Shown one piece after another: positions 52,664 through 62,475 of a stretch of 64,000 bases of DNA. The notes beneath the pieces were generated by a model. It saw nothing but the letters and a program-made list of their open reading frames with translations, was not told the DNA's origin and ran no database searches. How positions within the stretch are numbered: position 1 is the stretch's first letter; each line of letters opens with the position of its first letter. Both the position numbers and the translations under genes were made by a program. The stretch lies in NCBI RefSeq assembly GCF_000273375.1, contig NZ_CM001557.1:1001625-1065624 (forward strand), read 5' to 3'. Source of the stretch: Bartonella birtlesii IBS 325 (GTDB lineage Bacteria > Pseudomonadota > Alphaproteobacteria > Rhizobiales > Rhizobiaceae).

Positions 52664-53773
52664 GTGTCCGGTGTGAAAAATAGAAGACCACTAAAGGACG
52701 TAAAGGATTCCTCTTTGGATCATAGAGTAGATAATAATGGTATGTTAGCACATAAGATACGAAAGAAATCGTTTATTGTACGTAATCCGTTGGTTATTCT
52801 CGGTCATTTTTTTTTGATGCTGATTGTAGTTATTATTTTAGCCATAAGCATTCCTCTTTATATCGGCAAAACTATTTTTGAAGGAAAGGGGATGGCTGAA
52901 GAGGAACAAGTTGTTCTTATCTATCCTAGGATAGGAATCCGTGAAATTGCTTCACTCCTTGAAAAACGTGGTCTCATTCGATCATCTGATATTTTTGTTT
53001 ATGGAGTTGGTTATCACCAAAAAACAACACATCTGAAAGCTGGTGAATATTTAATTCCAGCGCATGCTTCGATGCGGGATATTATGGATATCCTTGTGAA
53101 AGGAAAATCTATTGAATATACGTTTACAGTGCCAGAAGGCTTGACGGTTCAACAAGTTTTCGATCGATTGGCTGCCAATGAAATTTTAATTGGAGATCTT
53201 CCAAAAGCTTTACCTCCAGAAGGCAGTTTGATGACAGATACTGTTCGTTTTATTCGGGGAACAACGCGTAAAGAAATTATAAACAGATTGCGTGAAGGAC
53301 AGACAAAATTAATTCATGCTATATGGGCTACGCGTTCACCTGATTTACCAATAAAATCCATTGATGAATTTGTTATATTGGCATCAATTGTTGAAAAAGA
53401 GACAGGAATTGCTTCTGAGCGACCAAAGGTTGCAGCGGTGTTTTATAACCGTCTTGCAAAGCATATGCGTCTTCAATCTGATCCAACCGTTATTTATGGC
53501 CTTTTTGGTGGAAAAGGGATACCACCCGGTCGCGCAATTTACCGCTCAGATCTTGAGAAAGAGACACCATATAACACTTATAAAATTAATGGTTTACCAC
53601 CAACAGCTATTGCGAATCCAGGTCGTGATTCTTTGAAAGCAGTGGCACATTCGCCAAGCAGTGATGTACTCTATTTTGTCGCTGATGGTTCTGGAGGGCA
53701 TGTCTTTTCTAGAACTTTAGAGGAACATAATATGAATGTTCGCAAATGGCGTGCATTAAAAGCAACGCATTAA
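52664..53773 (+). CDS. mltG: Endolytic murein transglycosylase MltG
   Basis: MltG (YceG) cuts nascent glycan strands near the inner membrane and so sets their length. The protein has a single membrane anchor (LVILGHFFLMLIVVIILAIS near residue 45), a LysM-like part, and the YceG catalytic domain with VILASIVEKETGI near residue 238 (catalytic Glu) and QSDPTVIYGL. The start is likely GTG at 52664, since GAGGGTG lies just upstream; an earlier GTG at 52649 is possible. A run of nine T at 52807-52815 is read through intact. Its place between fabF and gmk is conserved. Confidence 0.9.
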   Translation: MSGVKNRRPLKDVKDSSLDHRVDNNGMLAHKIRKKSFIVRNPLVILGHFFLMLIVVIILAISIPLYIGKTIFEGKGMAEEEQVVLIYPRIGIREIASLLEKRGLIRSSDIFVYGVGYHQKTTHLKAGEYLIPAHASMRDIMDILVKGKSIEYTFTVPEGLTVQQVFDRLAANEILIGDLPKALPPEGSLMTDTVRFIRGTTRKEIINRLREGQTKLIHAIWATRSPDLPIKSIDEFVILASIVEKETGIASERPKVAAVFYNRLAKHMRLQSDPTVIYGLFGGKGIPPGRAIYRSDLEKETPYNTYKINGLPPTAIANPGRDSLKAVAHSPSSDVLYFVADGSGGHVFSRTLEEHNMNVRKWRALKATH

Positions 53774-53827
53774 TTTGGGTGATTGTAGAAAACGTGTTAT
53801 TAAAGTTTTGAAGAGAAGTAGAACAGT

Positions 53828-54495
53828 ATGATGACATTCTTTGGGAATGAATTGGCTACTAAAAAAAGGAATAAACGTCGCGGTTTTTTATTTATTCTCT
53901 CTTCGCCTTCAGGAGCTGGTAAATCAACCCTTTCTCGCTTACTTTTAAAAGAGGGACAATTAGAGCTCTCCATCAGTATGACAACACGGCAAAGACGTCC
54001 TAGTGAAGTGAATGGTCTTCATTATCATTTTATTTCAAAAAAAGAGTTTGAACGCAAACGTGATGGTGATGAGTTTATTGAATGGGCAGAAGTGCATGGA
54101 AATTATTACGGCACTTTACGTGAAAGCGTTGAAGATGCTTTGAGTGTTGGCCGAGACATGTTATTTGATATTGATTACCAAGGCACAAAGCAGCTACAAA
54201 AAAAATGCTAGGAGATACTGTATCTGTTTTTATTCTTCCACCATCAATGAAAGAGCTCGTTTCACGTTTACATCGTCGAGCAGAAGATAATCAAGATACC
54301 ATTGATTTACGATTAGAGAATGCACGGACGGAAATACAGCATTGGCATTTTTATGATTATGTCGTTATTAATAAAGATTTAAATCAATCTTTGTCGCTTA
54401 TTAAATCGATTTATTTAGCCGAAACAGTAAAACGTGAGCGGTGCTCCTTTCTTGAATCTTTCATTGATGGACTTATTGCTGAAAAGATTGATTAA
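53828..54495 (+). pseudogene. gmk: Guanylate kinase Gmk, frame broken by one base at a poly(A) run
   Basis: Gmk phosphorylates GMP to GDP and is generally essential. The first part (53828-54211) has the P-loop [11 protein letters not shown] near residue 26 and the GMP-binding [19 protein letters not shown], then [14 protein letters not shown] before a stop. The remainder (54205-54495) continues in the -1 frame as [25 protein letters not shown]. The break is at eight A (54198-54205). Nine would give QLQKKMLGDT and an intact protein of about 222 residues. The heptamer A-AAA-AAA (54199-54205) would also allow a -1 ribosomal shift that restores the frame exactly. mltG is upstream; ksgA converges. 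Confidence 0.88.
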
Positions 54496-54542
54496 TATTC
54501 TTATTGTTTTGAAAAGGAATAGTGAGCAAAAAGTTATGCTGT

Positions 54543-55373
54543 TTAAATCACCAAATTAGCTAAAGCCACAAATTCGGCAATTGAAAGTGTTTCAGCACGG
54601 CGTGTTCCATCGATTCCAGCTTTTTTTAAAAGCATTTCATCTCCAAGTGTTTTAAGATTTTGACGAAGCATTTTTCGTCTTTGTCCAAAAGCGGTTTTTG
54701 TGACAAAGCTTAATTTTTGTGCGGAGCAGGTAAGAGGTTGTGTTCGCGGAATGATATGAACAACGGAAGAAGTTATTTTGGGTGCTGGTATAAAGGCTTG
54801 AGGAGGCACATCAAAAGCAATTTTAGCAGTGGTACGCCATCCGGTTAAGACACTAAGACGTCCATAGTGGGCTGATTGAGGTTTTGCGATAATGCGGTTG
54901 GCAACTTCACGTTGAAACATCAATGTCATTGATTCATAAAAAGGAGGCCATGGTTCAGCCAACAACCAATTTAATAAAAGTTGTGTTCCAATATTATAGG
55001 GAAGATTTGCAATAATGCGTGGTTTTTCTGGATATGTTTCAAAGAGTTTTGAAAAATCTTGCTTTAGTGCGTCATTACAAATAAGTTTTAGTTTTTGAGG
55101 ATAGTGCTGTTCTATCTCTAAAAGAGCTGGTATACAACGTTCATCACGTTCTATCGCTGTGACAATGGCACCTTTTGCAAGCAAGGCACGAGTCAGCCCC
55201 CCAGGACCAGGGCCAACTTCAATAACAGGTTTTCCTTCTATATTTCCTGCTTGATGAGCAATTTTAGATGTTAAATTAAGATCAAAAAGAAAATTTTGGC
55301 CAAAAGATTTATGAGCTTGTAATCTATATTTATTAATTACTTCACGAAGAGGAGGAAGATCATCTATTGGCAT
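54543..55373 (-). CDS. ksgA: 16S rRNA dimethyladenosine transferase (KsgA/RsmA)
   Basis: KsgA dimethylates two adjacent adenines near the 3' end of 16S rRNA. The 276-residue protein has FGQNFLFD near residue 21, the SAM-binding [13 protein letters not shown] near residue 52 and the catalytic [11 protein letters not shown] near residue 125. The start overlaps the end of pdxA by ten bases, so translation is probably coupled. Confidence 0.95.
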   Translation of the reverse strand: MPIDDLPPLREVINKYRLQAHKSFGQNFLFDLNLTSKIAHQAGNIEGKPVIEVGPGPGGLTRALLAKGAIVTAIERDERCIPALLEIEQHYPQKLKLICNDALKQDFSKLFETYPEKPRIIANLPYNIGTQLLLNWLLAEPWPPFYESMTLMFQREVANRIIAKPQSAHYGRLSVLTGWRTTAKIAFDVPPQAFIPAPKITSSVVHIIPRTQPLTCSAQKLSFVTKTAFGQRRKMLRQNLKTLGDEMLLKKAGIDGTRRAETLSIAEFVALANLVI

Positions 55374-56377
55374 GGTATCAAACTATTTTTTGCAAGTTGG
55401 CTTGCAAGTTTAAGAGCAGAAATAAAGCTTTCAGGAGAGGCTATTCCTTTATCAGCAATATCAAAAGCAGTTCCGTGATCTGGTGAAGTACGAATAAATG
55501 GAAGTCCTAAAGTGATATTGACAGTGGTATCAAAGTCCAATGTCTTAACAGGAATGAGGGCTTGGTCGTGATACATGCAAAGGGCAACATCATATGCCTG
55601 TCTTGCTCTTTCATGGAACATTGTATCGGCAGGCAGTGGACCTACAATATTGAACCCTTTATTTTTAAGATATTCAACAGCAGGAAGGATAATTTCAATA
55701 TCTTCTTTACCCATTGCCCCTTCTTCTCCAGCATGAGGATTAAGGCCAGCAATAGCGAGACGAGGAGAAGTTATTTTAAATCGCATTCTTAAGTCGTTTT
55801 CAGTAATTAATGCTGTTTGAATAATTAAATCGCGAGTGACATGTGAGGGGACTTCATTGAATGGAATATGAACAGTAATGGGAACTGTTTTTAATCGAGG
55901 TCCAGATAACATCATAACCGGATGATAGCATTTATCGAAGATTGTGTAGGCCAAATCAGCTAAGAATTCTGTATGACCTGGAAATTTAAACCCAGCGTCG
56001 TAAAGGCTTTTTTTTGCAATAGGGCAAGTAACGAGTGCGCACGCATGTCTATCTCGAATCAACTGAACGCTGCGTTTAATCGCTTCAATTATTCCAGCAG
56101 CATTGTCCGGTGAAGGCGAGCCTAGTTGATCGCTTTGTCGGTTTTTTAATGGTATTATAGGGAGAGCAGTTTGAAAGTTTTTTACAGGATTATTTATTAA
56201 AACAGATTCTACTTCAACATCTATATGTAAAAAACGAGCGCGCGAACGAATAACGTCTGGATCAGCAAAAAGAGCAAAAGGTGGAACTTGACGTGTAACA
56301 CGCAAACTCCACGCTTTCAATACTATTTCAGGACCAATGCCGGCAGGATCACCACCACTAACAATAAGTGCAGCCAT
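55364..56377 (-). CDS. pdxA: 4-hydroxythreonine-4-phosphate dehydrogenase
   Basis: PdxA oxidises 4-phosphohydroxythreonine in pyridoxal phosphate synthesis. The 337-residue protein begins [15 protein letters not shown]. It has the metal-binding GHTEFLADL near residue 135, the [16 protein letters not shown] motif near residue 210, and [13 protein letters not shown] near residue 292. Its ATG overlaps the surA stop by one base. The surA-pdxA-ksgA order is widely conserved in proteobacteria. Confidence 0.95.
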   Translation of the reverse strand: MAALIVSGGDPAGIGPEIVLKAWSLRVTRQVPPFALFADPDVIRSRARFLHIDVEVESVLINNPVKNFQTALPIIPLKNRQSDQLGSPSPDNAAGIIEAIKRSVQLIRDRHACALVTCPIAKKSLYDAGFKFPGHTEFLADLAYTIFDKCYHPVMMLSGPRLKTVPITVHIPFNEVPSHVTRDLIIQTALITENDLRMRFKITSPRLAIAGLNPHAGEEGAMGKEDIEIILPAVEYLKNKGFNIVGPLPADTMFHERARQAYDVALCMYHDQALIPVKTLDFDTTVNITLGLPFIRTSPDHGTAFDIADKGIASPESFISALKLASQLAKNSLIPCQ

Positions 56378-57333
56378 TATGAGTTTTGAATACGCGCTAC
56401 CCGCCGCAATTCTTCTAAATATTTTTCACTTAATTTTTCAAGTTTTTGCGAGCTTTTTTGTTTATTATCTTGAAGAGAAAATATTAGCCGTGCCACGTAA
56501 TCATCAGAAACTCTTTTTATTTTGCAGACAGCTACTGCCTCAATTCCATCAGATGTTTCCTGAAAATGAGTCATTTTTCCCACAGGTGTTGCAAGGATAG
56601 CTTGCTCCCACGAACTAGGAAGCTGGGGTTCAAGAAATTTTCCCAAGTGGCGAATTGTAACATCTAAGATACCTCTTGCCTGATTGTGAGCATTCACACA
56701 CCCACGGAAATGTGCACGGAAGTTATTGGCTTCTCTTTGGCGTCTTTCAAGAATTTCTGCACGGCGATGTGCAGGAATAACAAAAATAATTCGCTGTAGT
56801 GTATATTCATTTGTTGAAGGCTTTACTCCACCATTTTTTAATATTCTGCGTACAGCTTCTTGCTCGGTAATCATACCCGCTTCAGTTTGATAGCGTGCAT
56901 TAACAAGACGCCCCCATCCCATTTGTCCACGGATGTAATCTTTAAAGTGCTGTATTGTTATATCATTTTGAATCAGAATCTGATTAAGTTGATCAATAGT
57001 CATATTATTTTGTATTGCAAAATTTTCAAAAGCTTTATCAACTTCATCATTGCTTACCTCAATATTTCGACGCTTAATTTCAATATTTTTGAGAACTTCA
57101 TTGATAAGCTCATTTTTAGCTTGCAGGGTAAGATTGCCTTGTTTTTGTTGCAATCTTAGAAAAGCTGCACGTCTTTGAATATCATAATTTGTGATGGGTT
57201 TACCATTGACTGTGACAACAATGCTCGTTTGTGCAAAGACCGGTGAAATTAAAAATCCACTTACCAGTAGGTTGCTCACACTCAAAGGTGCAATACAAAA
57301 CAAAGTAAGAATACGCTTTTTCAATTTATTCAT
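56377..57333 (-). CDS. surA: Periplasmic chaperone / peptidyl-prolyl isomerase SurA-like
   Basis: A 318-residue SurA-type chaperone for outer-membrane protein folding. It has a signal peptide (FCIAPLSVSNLLVSGFLISP region, cleavage after about VFA) and the SurA N-domain (VVTVNGKPITNYDIQRRAAFL and IDQLNQILIQNDI). A single parvulin-like segment follows (TLQRIIFVIPAHRRAEI ... VGKMTHFQETSDGIEAVAV). The start at 57333 (MNKLKKRIL) follows AAGG; the frame opens at 57351. Being downstream of lptD, one of SurA's known clients, fits the role. Confidence 0.88.
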   Translation of the reverse strand: MNKLKKRILTLFCIAPLSVSNLLVSGFLISPVFAQTSIVVTVNGKPITNYDIQRRAAFLRLQQKQGNLTLQAKNELINEVLKNIEIKRRNIEVSNDEVDKAFENFAIQNNMTIDQLNQILIQNDITIQHFKDYIRGQMGWGRLVNARYQTEAGMITEQEAVRRILKNGGVKPSTNEYTLQRIIFVIPAHRRAEILERRQREANNFRAHFRGCVNAHNQARGILDVTIRHLGKFLEPQLPSSWEQAILATPVGKMTHFQETSDGIEAVAVCKIKRVSDDYVARLIFSLQDNKQKSSQKLEKLSEKYLEELRRVARIQNS

Positions 57334-57448
57334 GTAAATAGGCCTTCGCATTGTTTATTAATTTTCATCAATTCCTCAAAATATACGTTTTTTTTATAAA
57401 AACAATAATAAGTTAAATTGCCTCTACATTCTCCTTATAAACTTTAGT

Positions 57449-59800
57449 TTATCTTTTTTCCAATGTCTGCAATTGTACGCAATGAAAGAGAGAAATTAAA
57501 GTTTTGTAGAGGTGTTTTTTTCCTGGATCAGTTATTTGCTGATAACCAAATGTTAGTCCAAAACATTCATCTGTATAGTTCAAGCTGATTCCTCGTTTTG
57601 TGAATGTTCCAGATACTAAATCATAACCGGCATTGCTGTTAACAGACCAATAGTTAGCTAGTTTTATGCCCGTTTGAAACGAAATTTCTTGGCGCTCTTG
57701 TGGATGTTCATAATCTGGTTGATTTGCAATGTAAGCATATTGCACTGCTCCCCAAAAATTTTTCCATTTCTGTGCTACTTCGATTTCGTTGCGACGAATT
57801 TTTCCTGTCTTTTTATCAAAACGTCCACGAGATTCTAAGGAAAAGCCGTTTTTATTATTTGTACCAAACATTGCCACATAGTCTGAACGTGTTGCCTCTA
57901 AGCTAGAATGAATGCCTACGTTAACAAAGTCCTTTTCTGCAAAAGAATTTTTTCCTGCAAGATGAAAGGATTGTCCAACAAGGCCATAAAAAGACCAGTT
58001 ATTGTTGAAATCTCCAGAATATCTTAAGCCTATATTGGCTCTTGTTCCACCTTCTATACGGTCATAACCAGAGAATTTATCACGTTGAAAGAGGGTGGTT
58101 GCATCAAATATGAAGCTTTGCGCGTCTTCATTAGGGATTTGTCCTATATAGCGTTCATTATTTCGTATAAAAATTTGTGCCGTTGGTTCTATAATATGTG
58201 TAGAATTTGCCGATGTAATGAGGAACGGATAGCGTAATTCTAAGCCAGCAGTTGCCATGCCACGAACTGTTAAACTACGAAAAGTGGATGAGAAATCATT
58301 TGGGATATGAACAGTATTATTTTCGTGCATATTTGTGGAAATAATATCAGCACGTAAAGAAAGAAGAGGAGCTAGTATCAGCCCACTGCGCATATAGAGA
58401 CGTTTTTTCCACTCTAGTTCATTTGTTAAACGAAAACTATTTCCTGCAATACCAGAAATCCTAACAGTGTTGAGAGGATTCCCATTCCAGTTAGTAGAAC
58501 TAAAATCAGTATGACGACGATAAATTGATTGCATATTGCTATGAAAAGTAAGCTCTCCATGATAAATTGATTTGGCTGGGGTAAAAAAGTAATCAATGCG
58601 GGGAAGAACCCACGCTTGCCGAGAATGACGTTCATGAGGATCATCCAAGATCAAATCTTGAACTTTGAAATGATAAAAACGCATATCAAAATAATTTTTC
58701 CCAGCCAGACCATTCAAATAAAGTTGAGAAAGTTGCGTGGGATTATTATAGTTCTCGAGTTTATAAGCACGACTAAAATGTCGATCAGATTGTGAAAAAA
58801 TATCCCATCCGTAAGCCCAGTGTGAATTAATACGAAAATCTCCTTTTGTTGCAAACATATAACGATTTTTATGCTGTGCATCAATTGTATCATTGTTAAA
58901 GTTGCGCGGTTTCATTTGGTATATATGAGCAAAGCGAATGTTATAATTGCCTGTTTTAAAACGTTGACGCCATTCAGCTTCTGTTAAAAGTCCTTGTTGT
59001 GTATAGAGGGTCGAAGAAAATGTAAAATCATAATAAGGTGCGAGATTCCAAAAGTAAGAATTTTTTATACCCATGCCAAGATAATCGGCATAAAAAAAGC
59101 GAGGAGCAAGGAAACCGCTTGCACGTTTCACCGTTGGATCATTAAGTTCAAAAGTTGGAAAGTGTAGAATTGGTACACCAAAAATTTCAAAATAACTATT
59201 TTCAAAGCGAATTTTTTTAGTAACATTATTCCATATGATCTTTCTTGCTTTAATCCTCCATATAACTTCTCTATCTGGTTTATAAGAGCAAGGTTCACAG
59301 GCTGTGTAAGTGGCATTATCGAAGACTGTTATTTGACTGTTGTTACGTGTAGCACTTGCTGCTGCAAAATGAATGTTGTTAGCGGTATCAATGCGTAAAG
59401 CCTTTACAAATCCTTCACCGAAGTCTTTAGTCATATCAATTTGGTTAGAATAAATTCTGTTACCATCTTTTTGAATAACTTCAACATTTCCTTGCGCTAT
59501 GATTCGCCCTGTTTTTTGATTGTAAGTGACTTTTTGAGCGACGACCTTATTGCCATCATATTCGATTTGGACATTGCCTTGTGCGGAAACAGTATTTTCA
59601 TCACGGTTGTAGATAAGTTCATTTGCAGAGAGCAAGAGAGGACTTACCGGATTTTGGATGCGACTTTGAGCAAAAAAAGGAGAGCCATTGGCATTTACAG
59701 AACAAGATAAAGATATAATTAAGATACAGCCCATAATATTTTTCAAAGTAAGGGGACTTAATTTTGCCAAAATCACTTTTTTACTTATTAATACGTTCAC
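57449..59800 (-). CDS. lptD: LPS-assembly protein LptD
   Basis: LptD is the outer-membrane barrel that places LPS in the outer leaflet. The 783-residue precursor has a signal region, an N-terminal OstA/LptA-like domain at about residues 50-160 (NELIYNRDENTVSAQGNVQIEY, in its key part SAQGNVQIEY, and GNRIYSNQIDM), and a long C-terminal beta-barrel. Conserved pieces such as FGVPILHFPTFELNDPTVKR near residue 205 and YSVNSNAGYDL-like strands near the end fit the family. The start codon is GTG at 59800, directly after the lptG stop. surA follows downstream. Confidence 0.92.
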   Translation of the reverse strand: MNVLISKKVILAKLSPLTLKNIMGCILIISLSCSVNANGSPFFAQSRIQNPVSPLLLSANELIYNRDENTVSAQGNVQIEYDGNKVVAQKVTYNQKTGRIIAQGNVEVIQKDGNRIYSNQIDMTKDFGEGFVKALRIDTANNIHFAAASATRNNSQITVFDNATYTACEPCSYKPDREVIWRIKARKIIWNNVTKKIRFENSYFEIFGVPILHFPTFELNDPTVKRASGFLAPRFFYADYLGMGIKNSYFWNLAPYYDFTFSSTLYTQQGLLTEAEWRQRFKTGNYNIRFAHIYQMKPRNFNNDTIDAQHKNRYMFATKGDFRINSHWAYGWDIFSQSDRHFSRAYKLENYNNPTQLSQLYLNGLAGKNYFDMRFYHFKVQDLILDDPHERHSRQAWVLPRIDYFFTPAKSIYHGELTFHSNMQSIYRRHTDFSSTNWNGNPLNTVRISGIAGNSFRLTNELEWKKRLYMRSGLILAPLLSLRADIISTNMHENNTVHIPNDFSSTFRSLTVRGMATAGLELRYPFLITSANSTHIIEPTAQIFIRNNERYIGQIPNEDAQSFIFDATTLFQRDKFSGYDRIEGGTRANIGLRYSGDFNNNWSFYGLVGQSFHLAGKNSFAEKDFVNVGIHSSLEATRSDYVAMFGTNNKNGFSLESRGRFDKKTGKIRRNEIEVAQKWKNFWGAVQYAYIANQPDYEHPQERQEISFQTGIKLANYWSVNSNAGYDLVSGTFTKRGISLNYTDECFGLTFGYQQITDPGKKHLYKTLISLFHCVQLQTLEKR

Positions 59801-60891
59801 TTAGCCATCCTCTTTATGCAGTAAAAAAGAGATTCCTAAAAATAATGCAATAATAACTGGTGTCCAAGCTGCAATAATTGGTGGAATATATCCAGCGTTA
59901 CCAAAAGCCTGAACAAGTACAGAAATAACATAAAGCATGAATCCAGCGAGTACACCACCAAGAATTAACATTCCAGATTGCCCAAAGCGGGTGAAATTTA
60001 AAGAAACAGTTGCTGCAATAAGAGTCATCGCCACAAGCAATGCGGGTAATGCAATCAAAGATTGTAAATACATATCAAAACTATTGGCAGAATAGCCAAA
60101 TGAACGTGCAATCATAATTTTTTTGGGCAATTGGTAAAATGGGATAGTTGCTGGATTTGCTAAACGTTCAGTTAAAAATTCAGGCTTTAAATTAGTTTTT
60201 ATTTGAAATGTCGTAAATTTTTCAGGAGGATGTCCTATTTTGTAGATAGTTCCATCTGTTAACAACCAAGCGCCATTTGTTAATGTTGCTTTTTTTGTAT
60301 TAATCCAATTTTTAACTGTTGCATTATCATTGTATTGTACAAAGGTTGCGTCAAGAAGAGAGAGTCCTTGATCGGTAACAGATTTAGCACCAATGGTTGT
60401 TCTATCTGAAATGGTGCGTTGTGTTAACCATGGGATACGTGTATTATGAAGAGGTGTTAGTACATTATTATTACGCCACTCAGTTATCATTTTTTCTGCG
60501 TGAGAAAATCCCCATGCAGCAAGAGGATTAATAAGGAAAATAGAAAATAATCCCAAAAGAAAAGCTCCCAAACAGGCTGGCATAAGAAATTGCCATGCAG
60601 AAACACCAATAGAGCGGGTCACAACAAGCTCAAGCTTTCGATTAAGCGAGATCAACATTACCATTGCAGAAAAGAGTGTAATAAAAGGAATAAGTTGTTG
60701 CATGATAAAAGGGATGCGTAAAGCAGAGATGAAAAAAGCATCTTTTGCCGTATAATGAGGAAGGTGGGAAAGTCGGCTAGAGTTTTCTGTAAAGTCGATC
60801 AAAAGAGCAAGAATAAAAATACCCCAAAAAAATAACAGATTGTTTTAAGATAACGTGTAAAGAAATATTGTCCAAGCGTCCATCCAATCAT
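59801..60891 (-). pseudogene. lptG: LPS export permease LptG, frame broken by one base near the N-terminus
   Basis: LptG pairs with LptF and the ATPase LptB to pull LPS from the inner membrane. The original start is the ATG at 60891, overlapping the lptF stop (ATGA); it reads MIGWTLGQYFFTRYLKTICYFF and then shifts to a stop at 60799. The rest of the protein (333 codons, from 60802) reads IDFTENSSRLSHLPHY in another frame. The break is at seven T on the coding strand (60826-60832). Eight would give YFFWGIFILALLIDFTEN and an intact protein of about 363 residues. The run is also a U-UUU-UUU slippery heptamer, and a -1 shift gives the same protein. The remainder shows normal LptF/LptG membrane segments. 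Confidence 0.87.
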
Positions 60892-62078
60892 GATATTTTA
60901 TCCGTGGGATATTGAGATTTTCGGTGGACAAATTTGCTTTTCACTTTTTGAAAAATGATTTGAAGACTCTCGTTAAGTTTTGTGGGGATACCAATTGTAT
61001 GATTGGTCAAAAGCATGAAAGAAACCAAAGCACTCATTCCTATAGGAGTTATATAAAGAAGAGGAACATATGCAAGATCACTCTTTGCTTTTTCAGCAAA
61101 AAAATATCCCATCCAATAAACAAGTAAAGAAAAAGCAATCGCAGAGAAATTTACAGAATTACGTGCTTGTCGATATGAGCGCGTATCTCCTGATACTGCT
61201 AATGCAATGAGTGAAAAAACAACAGGATAGAGCCATTCTGTAAGTCTGCGGTGAAATTCAGCTTTATATTGGAGTGGTTTCCTTTGATAATAGGGGTCTT
61301 TAGGGTTAGGGCTTAGTAAATAAAGAAGAGGTTGATCTTTTGGATAAAGTGTAGGTGTTTTATCGTTGGGGATAAATTCACCCAAGCTAAAGGTATAAGA
61401 GCTGAATTGAACAATTGAAACGCTGTCATTTTGATGATTGATTCTTTCTATTTCGCCGTTATTGAGAACAAGAAAATTACCACTTTTATTGCTAACAATT
61501 GATGCATTTGTTGCATAATAAAAAAGATCATTTTTAGGATCACGTTGATCAGCAATGAAGAGACGCTCAAGGGTTCCGTTTGGATTTCGTTCACCAATTT
61601 CTATGTAAAGATTGTTGGCAAGTTTTTGGAAACTTCCTTCACTGATAAAAAGATTAATAAGATCAACATGGGCACTTGCTAGCATTTGTCGCATGTTAAG
61701 GCGTGCTTGAGGAACAACAAAATTGGCTATAAAAAAGGAAAGACATGATGCAACAATAGCAAGAAGAAGAATTGGTCTCCACATAGTACTTTTAGGAAAA
61801 CCAGAGGCGCTGATGATGGCAAGCTCTGAATCTTGATTCATCGCCGAAAGGGTATTTGTAATTGCGATTACTAATGCAAATGGAATAACAAGAAAAATAA
61901 CAGGGGGAACTAATGAGAGTGAAAACTGCAAGACTGTTAGGAGCGTTTGTCTACTTGTTGTAAGAAAGTTTATTCGTGCAAGAATTTGTACTGTCCAGCT
62001 GATACCAACTGCTGCAATCATGACAGCACTAAATAAGATAAGAACACGTTTTAGAATGTACAATTCAATAATACGCAT
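60888..62078 (-). CDS. lptF: LPS export permease LptF
   Basis: LptF is a six-helix inner-membrane permease of the LptBFG exporter. The 396-residue protein has the usual N-terminal helices (LFSAVMIAAVGISWTVQIL), the LVPPVIFLVIPFALVIAITNTLSAMNQDSEL segment near residue 55 (key part MNQDSELAI), a periplasmic jellyroll domain in the middle and C-terminal helices (PVVFSLIALAVSG). It overlaps lptG by four bases and heads the lptF-lptG-lptD-surA-pdxA-ksgA run. Confidence 0.93.
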   Translation of the reverse strand: MRIIELYILKRVLILFSAVMIAAVGISWTVQILARINFLTTSRQTLLTVLQFSLSLVPPVIFLVIPFALVIAITNTLSAMNQDSELAIISASGFPKSTMWRPILLLAIVASCLSFFIANFVVPQARLNMRQMLASAHVDLINLFISEGSFQKLANNLYIEIGERNPNGTLERLFIADQRDPKNDLFYYATNASIVSNKSGNFLVLNNGEIERINHQNDSVSIVQFSSYTFSLGEFIPNDKTPTLYPKDQPLLYLLSPNPKDPYYQRKPLQYKAEFHRRLTEWLYPVVFSLIALAVSGDTRSYRQARNSVNFSAIAFSLLVYWMGYFFAEKAKSDLAYVPLLYITPIGMSALVSFMLLTNHTIGIPTKLNESLQIIFQKVKSKFVHRKSQYPTDKIS

Positions 62079-62475
62079 AAATAGGGTAACATCCTCATGT
62101 CTTTAATCTAGAAACAAGTATTCTACACTGCCTTAAATGAAAAATATAACCAAAATTTAAAATATTTTATATCTTTTGCATATTATTTATAAAATAAAGA
62201 ATGTAGAATTATGAAATAATTTCAACCCATTGTGCCATACATTATATTTTATTTTTAGCGATAGATTATAGAGAAGTAAGAAAATAAGCTGATATAAATC
62301 TTTTGTTGTACGCAAGAAATGATAATTTGTTTTTTTTCTCTCTTTAGTGCATATGAAAAAACAAGTAATGCATATTGCTAAGAAAAGAGGGAGCATTATA
62401 TTTTTGACCAGTTCTTTTTATGATGGAGATGGTAGACATTTCTCCTCAAATATATTGATTTTTTTATAAAGAGCG
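62079..62475. other. Spacer between lptF and holC
   Basis: This 397-base AT-rich spacer between divergent genes has no recognisable gene or RNA. In many alphaproteobacteria pepA lies here between lptF and holC; I see no trace of it. Short hydrophobic frames (for example 62187-62396 minus) lack ribosome-binding sites. Confidence 0.45.

Noticed and set aside
62187-62396. 69-codon hydrophobic open frame on minus upstream of lptF
   Set aside because: AT-rich spacer with chance hydrophobic codons and no ribosome-binding site.
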